DNA of 64,000 bases from Mobilicoccus caccae. Lineage in GTDB: Bacteria > Actinomycetota > Actinomycetes > Actinomycetales > Dermatophilaceae. Positions 8,766 through 18,802 of this stretch are shown one piece after another (positions within the stretch are counted from its first letter, which is position 1; the number at the start of each line of letters is the position of its first letter). The translations under genes and the position numbers were made by a program. The notes under the pieces are model-generated. The model did not search any database. It was given only the letters and a program-made list of their open reading frames with translations, and was not told the DNA's origin. The DNA is taken from NCBI RefSeq assembly GCF_030161635.1, contig NZ_BSUO01000001.1, positions 1,097,199 to 1,161,198 on the forward strand. The letters run 5' to 3'.

Positions 8766-10453
8766 GCCGCCGTGGACGTCGCGCCACGGCCCCGAGCCCC
8801 GAACAGCTCAAGGACGCCGTCGCCGGGTTGATCGCCGCCATCGACGAGGGCGGTGACCAGCTGCCGCCGGAGCGTGTCGCCTCGGCCCGCAAGATCCTGC
8901 GCAAGGCCTCCGAGCGGCTCGAACTCGTGGGCAACCACACCGTCGTCGCGCTCGCCGGCGCCACCGGCAGCGGCAAGTCGAGCACGTTCAACCGGCTGGT
9001 CGGGTCGGCCGTGTCGACCGTGGGGATGCTGCGCCCCACGACCACGACGATCAGTTCGGCCGTGTGGGGATCGGACCCGGCCAACGACCTCCTCGACTGG
9101 ATCGGTTCGGCCTCGCGCCACCGGGTCAGCCCCGAGCGCGCCGAACGCAGCGGCGCCACCGAGCACCTCGACGGACTCGTGCTGCTCGACCTCCCCGACG
9201 TCGACTCCCACCGGGTGGCGCACCGCGCCGAGGCCGACCGGGTGCTCGGACTCACCGACGTGTTCGTCTGGGTGACCGACCCCCAGAAGTACGCCGACGG
9301 GATCCTGCACGAGGACTACCTGCGACGGATGCGCGCCCACGAGGCCGTGACCCTCGTCGTGCTCAACCAGGCCGATCGGCTCGCCCCCGACGAGGCCGCC
9401 GCGTGCCGGACCCACCTGCGCGAACTCCTCGCCGACGACGGTCTTCCGAACGCCGAGGTCATCCTCACCTCCTCGCGCACCGGGCAGGGACTGGACGAGC
9501 TGCGGGGCGCCCTGGCCGGAGCCGTGCGCGCCGCGACCGCAGCCCGCGTGCGCCTCGTGGGTGACCTGCACACCGAGGCCGAGGCGCTGCGCGCGTACGT
9601 CGGCGACACCGAGCCCACCGTGTCGTCCGAACCCGACGCCGCGCTGGTCGCCGCGCTCGCGAGGACGGCGGGGGTGCCGATCGTGCTGGACAGCGTCGAG
9701 CGCGACTACCGCGCCCGTGCATCCGTGCACACCGGGTGGCCGTTGACCCGCTGGGTCGGCGGCATGCGGGCCAACCCGTTGCGGCGGTTCCGCCTCGATC
9801 GGACCGTCCTCGGCGCCGAGGGCGCGAAGCGCCGCAAGCAGACCGAACAGGACCAGGAGATCGGGGCGGTGCTGGCGCGCTCCTCCCTCCCTGAGGCCAC
9901 GCCGGCGGCCCGGGCGGCCGTCGCGACGCTGCGGCGCCGACTCGGCACCAAGGCGAGCCAGGGGTTGCCGGCGCTGTGGGCCGATGCGGTGGAGATCGCG
10001 ACCGGCTCCGACGAGGACGATCTGGCCGACGCCCTGGACCAGGCCATCGTCGGCACCCCACTGCGAGCCCGCAATCCGGCGTGGTGGTACGTCGTCGGGG
10101 CGCTGCAGTGGATCCTCGTGCTGGCCGCCCTCGGCGGACTGTTGTGGCTGATGCTGCTGTGGGCCATGAGCGCCGCTCAACTCCCGCTGCCCGACACCCC
10201 CACCTACTCGGGCATCCCCGTCCCCACCGGACTCCTGCTCGGCGGCCTGGTCGCCGGGGGATTGCTGGCGTTGGTGTGCGTGCCGTTCGTGCGCATCGGC
10301 GGGCGGAGGCGTCGCCGCAAGGTCGAGAAGCGGCTGGGCGGTGCCATCGCGGGCGTGGCCAAGGCGCGCCTGCTGGACCCGCAGAACGAGATCCTCGGAC
10401 GGCATCGACGCACGCGCGAGAACCTCGACCGCGTCCTCGCGACGCGTCGCTGA
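8762..10453 (+). CDS. YfjP-family membrane GTPase, second of a pair
   Basis: A 563-residue GTPase. GATGSGKSS at residues 66-74 is the Walker A motif, DGLVLLDLPDVDS supplies the G3/Walker B aspartate, and VVLNQADRL resembles the NKxD specificity motif with Gln in place of Lys. Two transmembrane helices lie near residues 440-515 (10080-10310), followed by a basic cytoplasmic tail rich in Arg. The N-terminal helical segment before the P-loop resembles that of the upstream partner, and the pair is about 30% alike by eye in motif spacing, pointing to an old duplication. Paired small dynamin-type GTPases often act as heterodimers; that is an inference here. It ends 134 bases before ssb. Confidence 0.85.
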   Translation: MSRRGRRATAPSPEQLKDAVAGLIAAIDEGGDQLPPERVASARKILRKASERLELVGNHTVVALAGATGSGKSSTFNRLVGSAVSTVGMLRPTTTTISSAVWGSDPANDLLDWIGSASRHRVSPERAERSGATEHLDGLVLLDLPDVDSHRVAHRAEADRVLGLTDVFVWVTDPQKYADGILHEDYLRRMRAHEAVTLVVLNQADRLAPDEAAACRTHLRELLADDGLPNAEVILTSSRTGQGLDELRGALAGAVRAATAARVRLVGDLHTEAEALRAYVGDTEPTVSSEPDAALVAALARTAGVPIVLDSVERDYRARASVHTGWPLTRWVGGMRANPLRRFRLDRTVLGAEGAKRRKQTEQDQEIGAVLARSSLPEATPAARAAVATLRRRLGTKASQGLPALWADAVEIATGSDEDDLADALDQAIVGTPLRARNPAWWYVVGALQWILVLAALGGLLWLMLLWAMSAAQLPLPDTPTYSGIPVPTGLLLGGLVAGGLLALVCVPFVRIGGRRRRRKVEKRLGGAIAGVAKARLLDPQNEILGRHRRTRENLDRVLATRR

Positions 10454-10587
10454 GTCCACACCCCGGCGCGCCGGGTCGCGGCGTCCACAGGTGCGCTCGA
10501 GGGTCGGCCACGGGCCCGGGGTTCGTACGAGCCTCGGTGCATCGGTCGCGTCCGCGGCCGGTGAGCCCAGCGCCGAGGAGCCTGCTC

Positions 10588-11031
10588 ATGAACGACATGT
10601 ACGTCACCGTCTGCGGCAACACCACCTCAGACCCCACGCCCAGGACCACCTCCCGCGGGGAGCCCATGGTCACGCTGCGCATCGCGTCGACGCCGTGGCG
10701 GTACGACTCCGAGCAGCGGCGGTACGTCGATCTGCCGACCAACTACCTTGACGTCGTCGCCTACCGACACCTCGCACGCCATGTCGCGGCCTCGGTGGGC
10801 AAGGGAGATCCGATCGTCGTCCACGGCAAGTTGCGGGTGAAGCAGTGGGAGAGGGACGGCCGCACGGGCACCAACGTCGAGATCGAGGCGGCGACCCTCG
10901 GGCACGACCTGGCGCGTGGCGTGTCGTCCTTCGCGCGGTCCAACCAAGGGGCGCCGACGCGGCCCGATGCGCCGGTCGTGTTCGATCCCGGGACGGCGGA
11001 CTCCGACGACTACGTCGTCCGGAGCGCCTGA
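10588..11031 (+). CDS. ssb: Single-stranded DNA-binding protein (secondary SSB)
   Basis: An OB-fold protein of 147 residues. MNDMYVTVCGNTTSDPTPR, TLRIASTPWRYD and NYLDVVAYRHLARHVAASVGKGDPIVVHGKLRVKQW-type spacing is typical of SSB. The acidic end DSDDYVVRSA differs from the DDxPF tip through which the main SSB recruits partners, so this is more likely the second, specialised SSB seen in many actinobacteria. The ATG at 10588 has GAGGAG upstream. It sits between the paired GTPases and ettA; ssb-ettA adjacency matches Rv2478c-Rv2477c of M. tuberculosis as I recall it. Confidence 0.92.
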   Translation: MNDMYVTVCGNTTSDPTPRTTSRGEPMVTLRIASTPWRYDSEQRRYVDLPTNYLDVVAYRHLARHVAASVGKGDPIVVHGKLRVKQWERDGRTGTNVEIEAATLGHDLARGVSSFARSNQGAPTRPDAPVVFDPGTADSDDYVVRSA

Positions 11032-11124
11032 ACCGGTCGTGGGGTGAGGGGGCCGCCCCGAGCCCCCGCACCCCTGCCGGAGCACGATTCGGAGCCAGGG
11101 CCGCGGGCCGATAGCCTTCGGCCC

Positions 11125-12794
<1,670 letters not shown>

Positions 12795-12807
<13 letters not shown>

Positions 12808-12901
12808 CGAAGGGCGAGGCCGGAGGTAGGAGCGCAGCGCAGCGAGCATCCTGCCGGAGGTCGAGGTCGAGGAAGTGCGCAGTCAGCACGCGCGACTGAC
12901 G
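12795..12901 (+). repeat. 15-bp direct repeats bracketing a 77-bp segment at the ettA end
   Basis: CACGCGCGACTGACG occurs at 12795-12809, covering the last codons and stop of ettA, and again at 12887-12901. The intervening segment holds a GC-rich imperfect hairpin around AGGAGCGCAGCGCAGCGAGC. It looks like a small duplication or insertion. Confidence 0.6.
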
Positions 12902-12916
12902 CCTCTCTGTCACTTC

Positions 12917-12978
12917 ACGACGGGGGTGGCGTTGAAGCCGGAAGCTCACGGCTTCGGGCTCAACGCCACCCCCGTCGT
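12917..12978. terminator. Bidirectional hairpin terminator between ettA and the zinc-ribbon gene
   Basis: A perfect 19-bp inverted repeat (12917-12935 with 12960-12978) with a 24-nt loop that contains its own shorter stem (AGCCG...CGGCT). It lies between convergent genes and could serve both. Confidence 0.8.
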
Positions 12979-12987
12979 CAAGCCCGT

Positions 12988-13200
12988 TCAGTCGATGTCG
13001 AAGAGCGAGTGCTTGTCGTAGAAGGTGAGCACGAAGCGGCATTGGCGGCAGATCTTCAGCGTCATGCGGTGGCTCGTGAAGCCCCATCGCGACTCCTGGC
13101 GGGACTCCTCGGTCTGGAACTCCAGGCAGCCGCACAGGGGGCAGCGCAGTGGGGGAGGTCCTGGGGGCCGCCGGTCACCGACGTGGTCCTGGATGCTCAT
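12988..13200 (-). CDS. Small zinc-ribbon protein
   Basis: A 70-residue protein with two cysteine pairs, CPLCG near residue 24 and CRQC near residue 53, the pattern of a zinc ribbon. The rest is polar with an acidic C-terminal end (KHSLFDID). It probably binds zinc and may contact nucleic acid or protein, but no partner is evident. The start is ATG 13200; an ATG at 13209 would add three residues. It lies 46 bases downstream of tesB on the same strand and before the strong terminator, so it may be cotranscribed with tesB. Confidence 0.75.
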   Translation of the reverse strand: MSIQDHVGDRRPPGPPPLRCPLCGCLEFQTEESRQESRWGFTSHRMTLKICRQCRFVLTFYDKHSLFDID

Positions 13201-13246
13201 GGCGTCCATCCTGCCGTGGGGGACCGACCCCGGACAGGAGTTCTCG

Positions 13247-14143
13247 CTACTGCTTGAGCCGGAGCATGCCCTCCTGGGCGACGGTGGCGACGAGGGTGCC
13301 GTCCTCGCTGAACATGTGGCCGAGCCCGAGGGCGCGCCCGCCTTGGGAACTGGGGGAGGCCTGGGTGTAGAGCACCCATTCGTCGGCGCGGGTCGGGCGG
13401 TGGAACCACATCGCGTGATCGAGGCTCGCGGCGCGGATGCGGCGGTCGCTCCAGGCGAGGCCGTGGCGACGCAGCGCCCCTTCGAGGAGGTTGTAGTCGG
13501 AGGCGTAGGCCAGGACGGCAGCGTGGATGAGGGCGTCGTCGGTGGGGATGGTGCCGTCGGCACGCAACCAGACGCTCTGCTCCGAGGCGGTCTGCCGGCG
13601 CGGATGCGCGTACAGGTGACCCTGGCAGTGGCGGAGGTCGATGGGGCGGGTGCGGGCGATGTAGTCGCCGACGGGATGCCCGAGCGTGGCGAGGTCCTCG
13701 GCGTCCGAGCGCAGGGTCTCCGGGTCGGGTACCGCCGGCATGAAGGTCTGGTGGTCGATGCCGTCGGAGTCGGTTTGGAAGGAGAAGATCATCGACAGGA
13801 TCGGCCGGTCGGACTGGATCGCGTGGACGCGCCGGGCGCTGAACGACGAACCGTCGCGGAGGCGTTCGACCTCGTACCGGATGGACTGTGCCGGATCGCC
13901 GGGGCGCAGGAAGTACCCGTGCAGGGAATGCAGGTGCCGGGGTGGGCCGTCGAGCTCCCCGACGGTGCGTCCGGCGGCGACGACGCTCTGTGCGACGACC
14001 TGGCCGCCGTACACGCGTCCGTGGGCCTGGGGTTGGCTGCGGCCCTCGTAGACGTCGGCGTCGACGGCGTGCGGGGTGAGGTCGAGCACGTCGAGGAGGT
14101 CGGCGAGCGGGTCGAAGTCCTCGGGAGGCAACGTCAGATTCAC
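13247..14143 (-). CDS. tesB: Acyl-CoA thioesterase II
   Basis: Hydrolyses acyl-CoA to free fatty acid and CoA in the cytoplasm. The 298-residue protein shows the double-hotdog TesB layout: GRVYGGQVVAQSVVAAGRTV with HSLHGYFLRPGDP in the first half, then AVLAYASDYNLLEGALRRHG and the ending SLDHAMWFHRP...GHMFSEDGTLVATVAQEGMLR in the second, which is strongly conserved in TesB. The start is taken as GTG 14143, because an earlier ATG would run nearly into the divergent gene at 14187. Its 43-base divergent spacer with a second thioesterase suggests shared control. Confidence 0.95.
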   Translation of the reverse strand: MNLTLPPEDFDPLADLLDVLDLTPHAVDADVYEGRSQPQAHGRVYGGQVVAQSVVAAGRTVGELDGPPRHLHSLHGYFLRPGDPAQSIRYEVERLRDGSSFSARRVHAIQSDRPILSMIFSFQTDSDGIDHQTFMPAVPDPETLRSDAEDLATLGHPVGDYIARTRPIDLRHCQGHLYAHPRRQTASEQSVWLRADGTIPTDDALIHAAVLAYASDYNLLEGALRRHGLAWSDRRIRAASLDHAMWFHRPTRADEWVLYTQASPSSQGGRALGLGHMFSEDGTLVATVAQEGMLRLKQ

Positions 14144-14186
14144 ACCCCGAAGACTAACCGCCGGGGCTGCTGGCAGGATCTCGACC

Positions 14187-14639
14187 ATGAGCGCACCGCA
14201 TCTCGTCGAGATCTCGCTGAGGTGGTCCGACATGGACGCCTTGGGTCACATCAACAACGCCACGTTCCTCACCCTTATCGAGCAGGCCCGCATCGAGGCC
14301 CTCTCGGCCTGGTTCGACGGGTCGCCCATCGTGGGGTCGGGGTTCCTCGTGGCCGGGCAGGAGATCGACTACCTGGCGCAGTTGCGGTACCGCCCGACGC
14401 CGGTCGAGATCGCGGTCTGGTGCAGCAAGATCGGCGCGTCGAGTTTCGAGGTCGCCTCCGAGGTGCGGGATCCGGCGTCCGCGGGTCGTGAGCGCTACGC
14501 CGTGTCGGCGACGGCGGTCGTGCGGTTCGACCCGGAGGCCGGACATCCCCGCCGGTTGGTGGAGGCGGAGCGCGCCGTGCTGGAGCGGTACTCAGGCGAA
14601 TCGGCCCCACTCCGGCGCCGCGTGCGGAGTGAGCGGTGA
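14187..14639 (+). CDS. Hotdog-fold acyl-CoA thioesterase (4HBT family)
   Basis: A single-hotdog thioesterase of 150 residues. The signature RWSDMDALGHINNATFLTLIEQAR contains the aspartate and the GHINN motif of the 4-hydroxybenzoyl-CoA thioesterase/YbgC group. The start ATG 14187 follows 43 bases after the divergent tesB start. Its stop overlaps the GTG of the next gene by 4 bases. By position and neighbours it looks like the counterpart of Rv2475c (from memory). The acyl substrate is unknown. Confidence 0.88.
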   Translation: MSAPHLVEISLRWSDMDALGHINNATFLTLIEQARIEALSAWFDGSPIVGSGFLVAGQEIDYLAQLRYRPTPVEIAVWCSKIGASSFEVASEVRDPASAGRERYAVSATAVVRFDPEAGHPRRLVEAERAVLERYSGESAPLRRRVRSER

Positions 14640-15256
14640 GCGGCACCGACGGGCACGTCACGCTCGTCGACGCGGAGGACGTCGCCGACCTCGGCACGTT
14701 CCTGGCCCGGGCCCGCCGTCTCGACGCGTCGGCCGTGCGGTTGCACGCCCAGGGCGCGGTGCTGGCGGTCACGGTGTGCGCGATGGAGGGCCACGGGCTC
14801 ATGGGGGAGGGGACCGTCCTCGGGCTGCGGGCGTTCGCGTTGGCGGAGCCCGCCTCCTGCGACGTGGTCGTGGGGATCGACGCCGTCCAGGACCGCCTGG
14901 CGCGCCTGCGTTCCGCGGACAGCCCCGGACCGCAGCGGGTCGCGCTCCCGCCGGTGCCGGTGATCGTCCCCTGGGCCGGCCTGGCACCGCCCCGCAGCGG
15001 CTGGGAACCGAGGGGGCAGTTGGCGGGAGAACTCGTGGCGCAGGTCGCGCAGGACGGCATCGCGGAGGTCGCCTCGGTCAAGGATCCGGCGACGCGGGAT
15101 GCGGTGTGGCACCGCGCACTTCCCGACTCCGGCGTGCCGTCGGGGGCCGCGCTCGCGGTCCACGCGCTCGGGTTCACGGCGCCGCAGGTCCAGATCTTCG
15201 GGCACGGACGCTGGTGGCGTCTCTCGACGCCGAGCGGCCACGTCCTCTGTCGCTAG
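14636..15256 (+). CDS. Conserved hypothetical protein coupled to the thioesterase
   Basis: A 206-residue protein of unknown function, starting at a GTG that overlaps the upstream stop (GTGA), so translation is coupled. It has no signal peptide or membrane helix. It contains a run of alternating hydrophobic strands (AVRLHAQGAVLAVTVCAM) and a proline-rich middle (LPPVPVIVPWAGLAPPRSGW) that may form an exposed loop. By its position next to the thioesterase and close to alpha-glucosidase and glbO it probably corresponds to Rv2474c, itself uncharacterised as far as I know. Coupling suggests that it acts with the thioesterase. Confidence 0.75.
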   Translation: MSGTDGHVTLVDAEDVADLGTFLARARRLDASAVRLHAQGAVLAVTVCAMEGHGLMGEGTVLGLRAFALAEPASCDVVVGIDAVQDRLARLRSADSPGPQRVALPPVPVIVPWAGLAPPRSGWEPRGQLAGELVAQVAQDGIAEVASVKDPATRDAVWHRALPDSGVPSGAALAVHALGFTAPQVQIFGHGRWWRLSTPSGHVLCR

Positions 15257-15268
15257 AGGACGTGGCCG
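15235..15268 (+). terminator. Hairpin terminator containing the stop codon of the upstream gene
   Basis: A perfect 14-bp stem (15235-15248 with 15255-15268, 6-nt loop). The TAG stop at 15254-15256 spans the loop and the start of the 3' arm, so the left arm is coding sequence. Confidence 0.75.
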
Positions 15269-15339
15269 CCGGTCGAGCGGGTGGGCCGGTCACGCGGTCA
15301 CCGCGTCGGAGTGGCGGTGGATCTGCGCGACGCCGAGCC

Positions 15340-15879
15340 TCAGTGGAGGAACGAGGGCGCGACGCGCCGCCACATGCGTCCCAGTCCGAGGTACTCCCAG
15401 GACGCGGGGATCGTGGCGATGACGAGCATGACGATCGCATCGGTGAGGTGGTCGTCGAGGAACGGGTTGCTCGTGGTCGGAATGGACGCGCCGTACATGA
15501 AGAGGTACATGACGGCGCCGCAGAGGGCACCCACACGCGCACCCATTCCCAGGATGAGCGTCAGTCCGATTCCGGCCAGTCCCGCCATGAACAGGAAGTC
15601 GATGAACGCGTTGCCGGCCATTCCCTGGTAGAAACCGGCCAGCGGACCTTCGACCCGCGAGAGGAATCCCGTCGTGGGGCTGCCGCCGTTGAGCCAGGCC
15701 CGCTCGGGCGGGGTGGCGAAGCCCAATCCGAAGGTCTTGTCGATGAAAGCCCAGAGGAAATAGAAACCGAAGGCGATACGCATCAGGCCGAGCATGAAGC
15801 CACCGAGTGTGGGCAGCACATGCGCCTCGGATGCGTGATCGATCGGACGATCGATGTCGTGGTCGGACGTCGTACTCAT
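15340..15879 (-). CDS. DoxX-family membrane protein
   Basis: A 179-residue inner-membrane protein with four hydrophobic helices: GFMLGLMRIAFGFYFLWAF, FIDFLFMAGLAGIGLTLIL, GALCGAVMYLFMYGA and TDAIVMLVIATI. This is the DoxX/DoxD topology, found in thiosulfate:quinone oxidoreductase subunits and in many proteins of unknown redox role. The ATG at 15879 is preferred over GTG 15888 because AGAGGGG lies 8 bases upstream of it. The gene stands alone, with strong terminator structures on its downstream side and a doubled dyad in its leader that looks like an operator. Substrate and partner are unknown. Confidence 0.85.
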   Translation of the reverse strand: MSTTSDHDIDRPIDHASEAHVLPTLGGFMLGLMRIAFGFYFLWAFIDKTFGLGFATPPERAWLNGGSPTTGFLSRVEGPLAGFYQGMAGNAFIDFLFMAGLAGIGLTLILGMGARVGALCGAVMYLFMYGASIPTTSNPFLDDHLTDAIVMLVIATIPASWEYLGLGRMWRRVAPSFLH

Positions 15880-15928
15880 GTCGTTCACCCCTCTTCATAG
15901 GGGCGGCCCCCGGCCACGCCGTCTGTGG

Positions 15929-15964
15929 TCCGAATGGTCCGGAACATGATCCGAATTGTCCGGA
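15929..15964 (-). promoter_or_regulatory. Candidate operator: dyad repeated with 21-bp period upstream of the DoxX gene
   Basis: TCCGAATGGTCCGGA (15929-15943) and TCCGAATTGTCCGGA (15950-15964) differ at one base. Each is an imperfect dyad around a central base (TCCGRAYNRTYCGGA), and their starts are 21 bp apart, two helical turns. The pair lies 50-86 bases upstream of the DoxX start, a typical place for a dimeric repressor or activator. The regulator is not identifiable from the window. Confidence 0.6.
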
Positions 15965-16085
15965 CCAACTCCACGGTAACGGATCGTTCGGTACATGCCT
16001 CTGAGGCTGATGCGGATGCCAGGACTTTGGACCCGGTGAATGTCGCGATGCGATAGGCGCGACCGATGTGCAGGACGCCGACCGA

Positions 16086-16505
16086 TCAATCCGACTCGCG
16101 CGGGATCAGATACCGCTCGAGGATCGCGCGATAACTCGGCTCCAGCGCAAGGGGGCGATGCGTGTCGGGGTCGAGCAGGACCATGACGGCGTGCAGGCGC
16201 ACGCACCGGTGTCCTTGCTGGAGGAGTTCGTGCCCCACCGTGAACGAGGTCACGCCGATCCGCGAGATCCACGCCCGTCCCGTGAGCTCGGGGCCGTAGT
16301 GCACCGCCCGATCGAAGGAGACCTCGAAGGAGCGCAGCACACGCGGACGGTGCGGCCCGGGCGCCGGCAGACCCCACGCCTTCAACGCCCGCACCCGCAC
16401 CTCCTCCACGAGCGTGACGAGTCGCGCGTTGTTGACGTGGCCGTTGATGTCCTGATCCGACCAGCGCACCTGCACCTCACAGGCGTACGGCTCGACCGTG
16501 CTCAC
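16086..16505 (-). CDS. Hotdog-fold acyl-CoA thioesterase (4HBT family)
   Basis: A single-hotdog thioesterase of 139 residues, with VQVRWSDQDINGHVNNARLVTLVEEVR at the N-terminus carrying the catalytic aspartate and the GHVNN motif. Its GTG start (16505) overlaps the stop of the alpha-glucosidase gene by 4 bases, so it is the last gene of the mscS-glbO-glucosidase group and is translationally coupled to it. It resembles the thioesterase at 14187 in motif and size. The link between a thioesterase and a glucosidase has no obvious metabolic meaning. Confidence 0.87.
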   Translation of the reverse strand: MSTVEPYACEVQVRWSDQDINGHVNNARLVTLVEEVRVRALKAWGLPAPGPHRPRVLRSFEVSFDRAVHYGPELTGRAWISRIGVTSFTVGHELLQQGHRCVRLHAVMVLLDPDTHRPLALEPSYRAILERYLIPRESD

Positions 16506-18250
16506 GGCCGCAGCCCGATCCAGACGGCGGTGTCGGTGGGGAGGCGGCCACCCTCGAGCGGCCCGCTGGCGACGAGGACCTCGCCGGGAAGCTCGACCGG
16601 AGACGACGAGAGGTTGACGACGACACCGGTGTGCGCGACGCCGTCGTCGCCGCCGAGAGCGAAGGCGACGACGTCGTCGGGCAGACCCGTCAGAGGGGCG
16701 ATCCCCGCCCACCCGAGGCCGCGCTCGCGACGCACCCGCAGCAGCGTGCGGTAGAGCTCCAGCGTCGAGCCCTCGACGCCCTCCTGCCGGTCGACGGCCA
16801 GCTCGGCGTAGGAGGCCGGCTGCGGCAGCCAGGTCCGACCGGTGGTGTTGAACCCGGCGGCAGGAGCGTCCGCCTCCCACGCCATGGGGACGCGGCACCC
16901 GTCCCGCCCGACGTCCTCACCCATCGACCGGTGGTGGGACGGATCCTGACGCACCTCGTGCGGGAGGCTCGTGTGCTCGGGAAGGCCGAGCTCCTCGCCC
17001 TGGTACAGGTAGGCCGACCCGGGTAGCGCCAGCATGAGCGTCGTGGCCGCACGAGCCCGCCGCAGCCCGACGACCTCATCCGGCTGGGGGTCGTCGGCCG
17101 CGATGCCGTGCGGACGCGGCGTGCCGACCGGCAGTCCCAGACGCGAGGCGTGACGGACCACGTCGTGGTTGGACAGCACCCACGTGGTCGGCGCGCCCAC
17201 GGCGTCGTTGCCCCGCAGCGACTCCTCCACGGCGACGCGCAGGTCCTCGGCCCGCCAGGCCGCGTTGAGGTAGTGGAAGTTGAACGCCTGGTGCATCTCG
17301 TCTGGCCGCACGTACAGCGCCGCGCGTTCCATCGGCTCGACCCACGCCTCGGCCACGAGGATGCGCTGCCCGTCGGGGTCGACCGACCCGTCGGGGAGGT
17401 GGCGCGTGTACTCGTCCAACGTGCGCCGCCACGCCCGGTAGACCTCGTGCACGCCGTCCTGGTCCCACATCGGCGCGTCACCGGTGCGGATGTCCTCCGC
17501 GCCGGCCATCTCCGCCATCGCGTCCCAGTCGGGCAGCCCCGCCCTCTTGACCAAGCCGTGCGCGACGTCCACGCGGAACCCGTCGACGCCGCGGTCGAGC
17601 CAGAACCGCAGCACCGAATCGAACTCCTCCCACACCTCGGGGTTGGTCCAGTCCAGGTCGGGCTGGGTGGAGTCGAAGAGGTCGAGGTACCACTGGGCCT
17701 TGCGCTCCACGGTGCCGTCGGCCGCCATCACGGCGGGGTCGGCCTGCGTCCACGCCGACCCCCAGAACACCGACTGCCAGTCGTTCGGCGGCTCCTCGCC
17801 GCGCTCACCACGTCCCTCGCGAAAGATGTAGCGAGCCCGCTCGCGTGAGCCCGGCTCGGCCTCGAGCGCCGCCTGGAACCACGGGTGCTCGCTGGAGGTG
17901 TGGTTCGGCACCAGGTCGACGATGACCTTGAGGCCCGACTCGTGGGCGCGCTCGATCAACCGGTCGGCGTCGGCCAACGTGCCGAACAGGTCGTCGATGT
18001 CGCGGTAGTCGGCGACGTCGTACCCCGCGTCGGCCATCGGCGAGCCGTAGAACGGCGAGATCCACAGGGCGTCGACCCCCAACCGGGCCAGGTACGGCAG
18101 CCGGGCGGTGATGCCCGGCAGGTCGCCGACCCCGTCGCCGTCGGCGTCGGCCCACGACCGTGGATACACCTGGTAGATCACGGCATGACGCCACCAGGCC
18201 TCGTCGGAACGGCCGGGGGCGTGGAACATCTGGAGGGTCGACTTCGTCAC
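16502..18250 (-). CDS. aglA: Alpha-glucosidase (glycoside hydrolase family 13)
   Basis: A cytoplasmic GH13 enzyme of 582 residues acting on alpha-glucosides such as maltose or isomaltose. The family regions are clear: AVIYQVYPRSWADADGDGVGDLPGI at the start, VIVDLVPNHTSSEHPWF (region I), DGFRVDVAHGLVK (region II, nucleophile Asp), ILVAEAWVE (region III, acid/base Glu) and VLSNHDVVRH (region IV). This pattern is that of the oligo-1,6-glucosidase/alpha-glucosidase subfamily, and no signal peptide is present. Exact linkage specificity cannot be decided. It is 57 bases downstream of glbO, the same arrangement as Rv2470-Rv2471. malQ lies nearby on the other strand, so both may serve maltodextrin or glycogen turnover. 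Confidence 0.92.
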   Translation of the reverse strand: MTKSTLQMFHAPGRSDEAWWRHAVIYQVYPRSWADADGDGVGDLPGITARLPYLARLGVDALWISPFYGSPMADAGYDVADYRDIDDLFGTLADADRLIERAHESGLKVIVDLVPNHTSSEHPWFQAALEAEPGSRERARYIFREGRGERGEEPPNDWQSVFWGSAWTQADPAVMAADGTVERKAQWYLDLFDSTQPDLDWTNPEVWEEFDSVLRFWLDRGVDGFRVDVAHGLVKRAGLPDWDAMAEMAGAEDIRTGDAPMWDQDGVHEVYRAWRRTLDEYTRHLPDGSVDPDGQRILVAEAWVEPMERAALYVRPDEMHQAFNFHYLNAAWRAEDLRVAVEESLRGNDAVGAPTTWVLSNHDVVRHASRLGLPVGTPRPHGIAADDPQPDEVVGLRRARAATTLMLALPGSAYLYQGEELGLPEHTSLPHEVRQDPSHHRSMGEDVGRDGCRVPMAWEADAPAAGFNTTGRTWLPQPASYAELAVDRQEGVEGSTLELYRTLLRVRRERGLGWAGIAPLTGLPDDVVAFALGGDDGVAHTGVVVNLSSSPVELPGEVLVASGPLEGGRLPTDTAVWIGLRP

Positions 18251-18307
18251 GACTCCAGTGTGTCAACGCGTGCGCACGGGCTCCTGCGGCGGGGGCCGCG
18301 GGCCTTC

Positions 18308-18751
18308 TCAGCGCAGGTAGTCCCCGACCGGGCCGTCATGAGGGGCAGAGCCGCCCTCGGGGGCGTTGACCATCGAGTGCGCCGCGCGCGTGAGGTAGTC
18401 GACCAGCGTGTGTGTCGCCGCCGCGTCGAGGTCGAGCGTGTCGACGGCGCCGAGCATGTGGTGCAGCCAGCGGTCGCGCTGGCTCGGGGTGACCGCGAAC
18501 GGCATGTGCCGCATGCGCAGCCGCGGATGTCCACGTTGCTCGGAGTACGTCGTCGGGCCACCCCAGTACTGCTCCAGGAACATCCGCAGACGCTCCTCCG
18601 CCGGGCCGAGATCCTCCTCGGGGTACATCGCCCGCAACTCCGGGTCGCCGGCGACGCCGCGGTAGAACTCGTGGACGAGCTTCGCGAACGTCTCGTGGCC
18701 ACCCAGGCGGTCGTACGGGGTCGGCGCAGTGTTGTCGGTCACGTCCGCCAT
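18308..18751 (-). CDS. glbO: Group 2 truncated hemoglobin (HbO type)
   Basis: A 147-residue heme protein of the two-over-two truncated globin fold. YDRLGGHETFAKLVHEFYRGVAGDP gives the B-helix phenylalanine-tyrosine segment, RGHPRLRMRHMPFAVTPSQRDRWLHHML gives the proximal histidine (MRH) and the conserved tryptophan at G8. Group 2 globins bind oxygen tightly; in mycobacteria HbO is linked to respiration and redox protection, which may apply here. Its acidic C-terminal tail is short. The gene lies 51 bases behind mscS on the same strand, likely one transcript. Confidence 0.94.
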   Translation of the reverse strand: MADVTDNTAPTPYDRLGGHETFAKLVHEFYRGVAGDPELRAMYPEEDLGPAEERLRMFLEQYWGGPTTYSEQRGHPRLRMRHMPFAVTPSQRDRWLHHMLGAVDTLDLDAAATHTLVDYLTRAAHSMVNAPEGGSAPHDGPVGDYLR

Positions 18752-18802
18752 CCAATCAAACGAGGGGTCGGGGCGACGAGGGGCGGTCGCGTCGGGCGCG
18801 GC

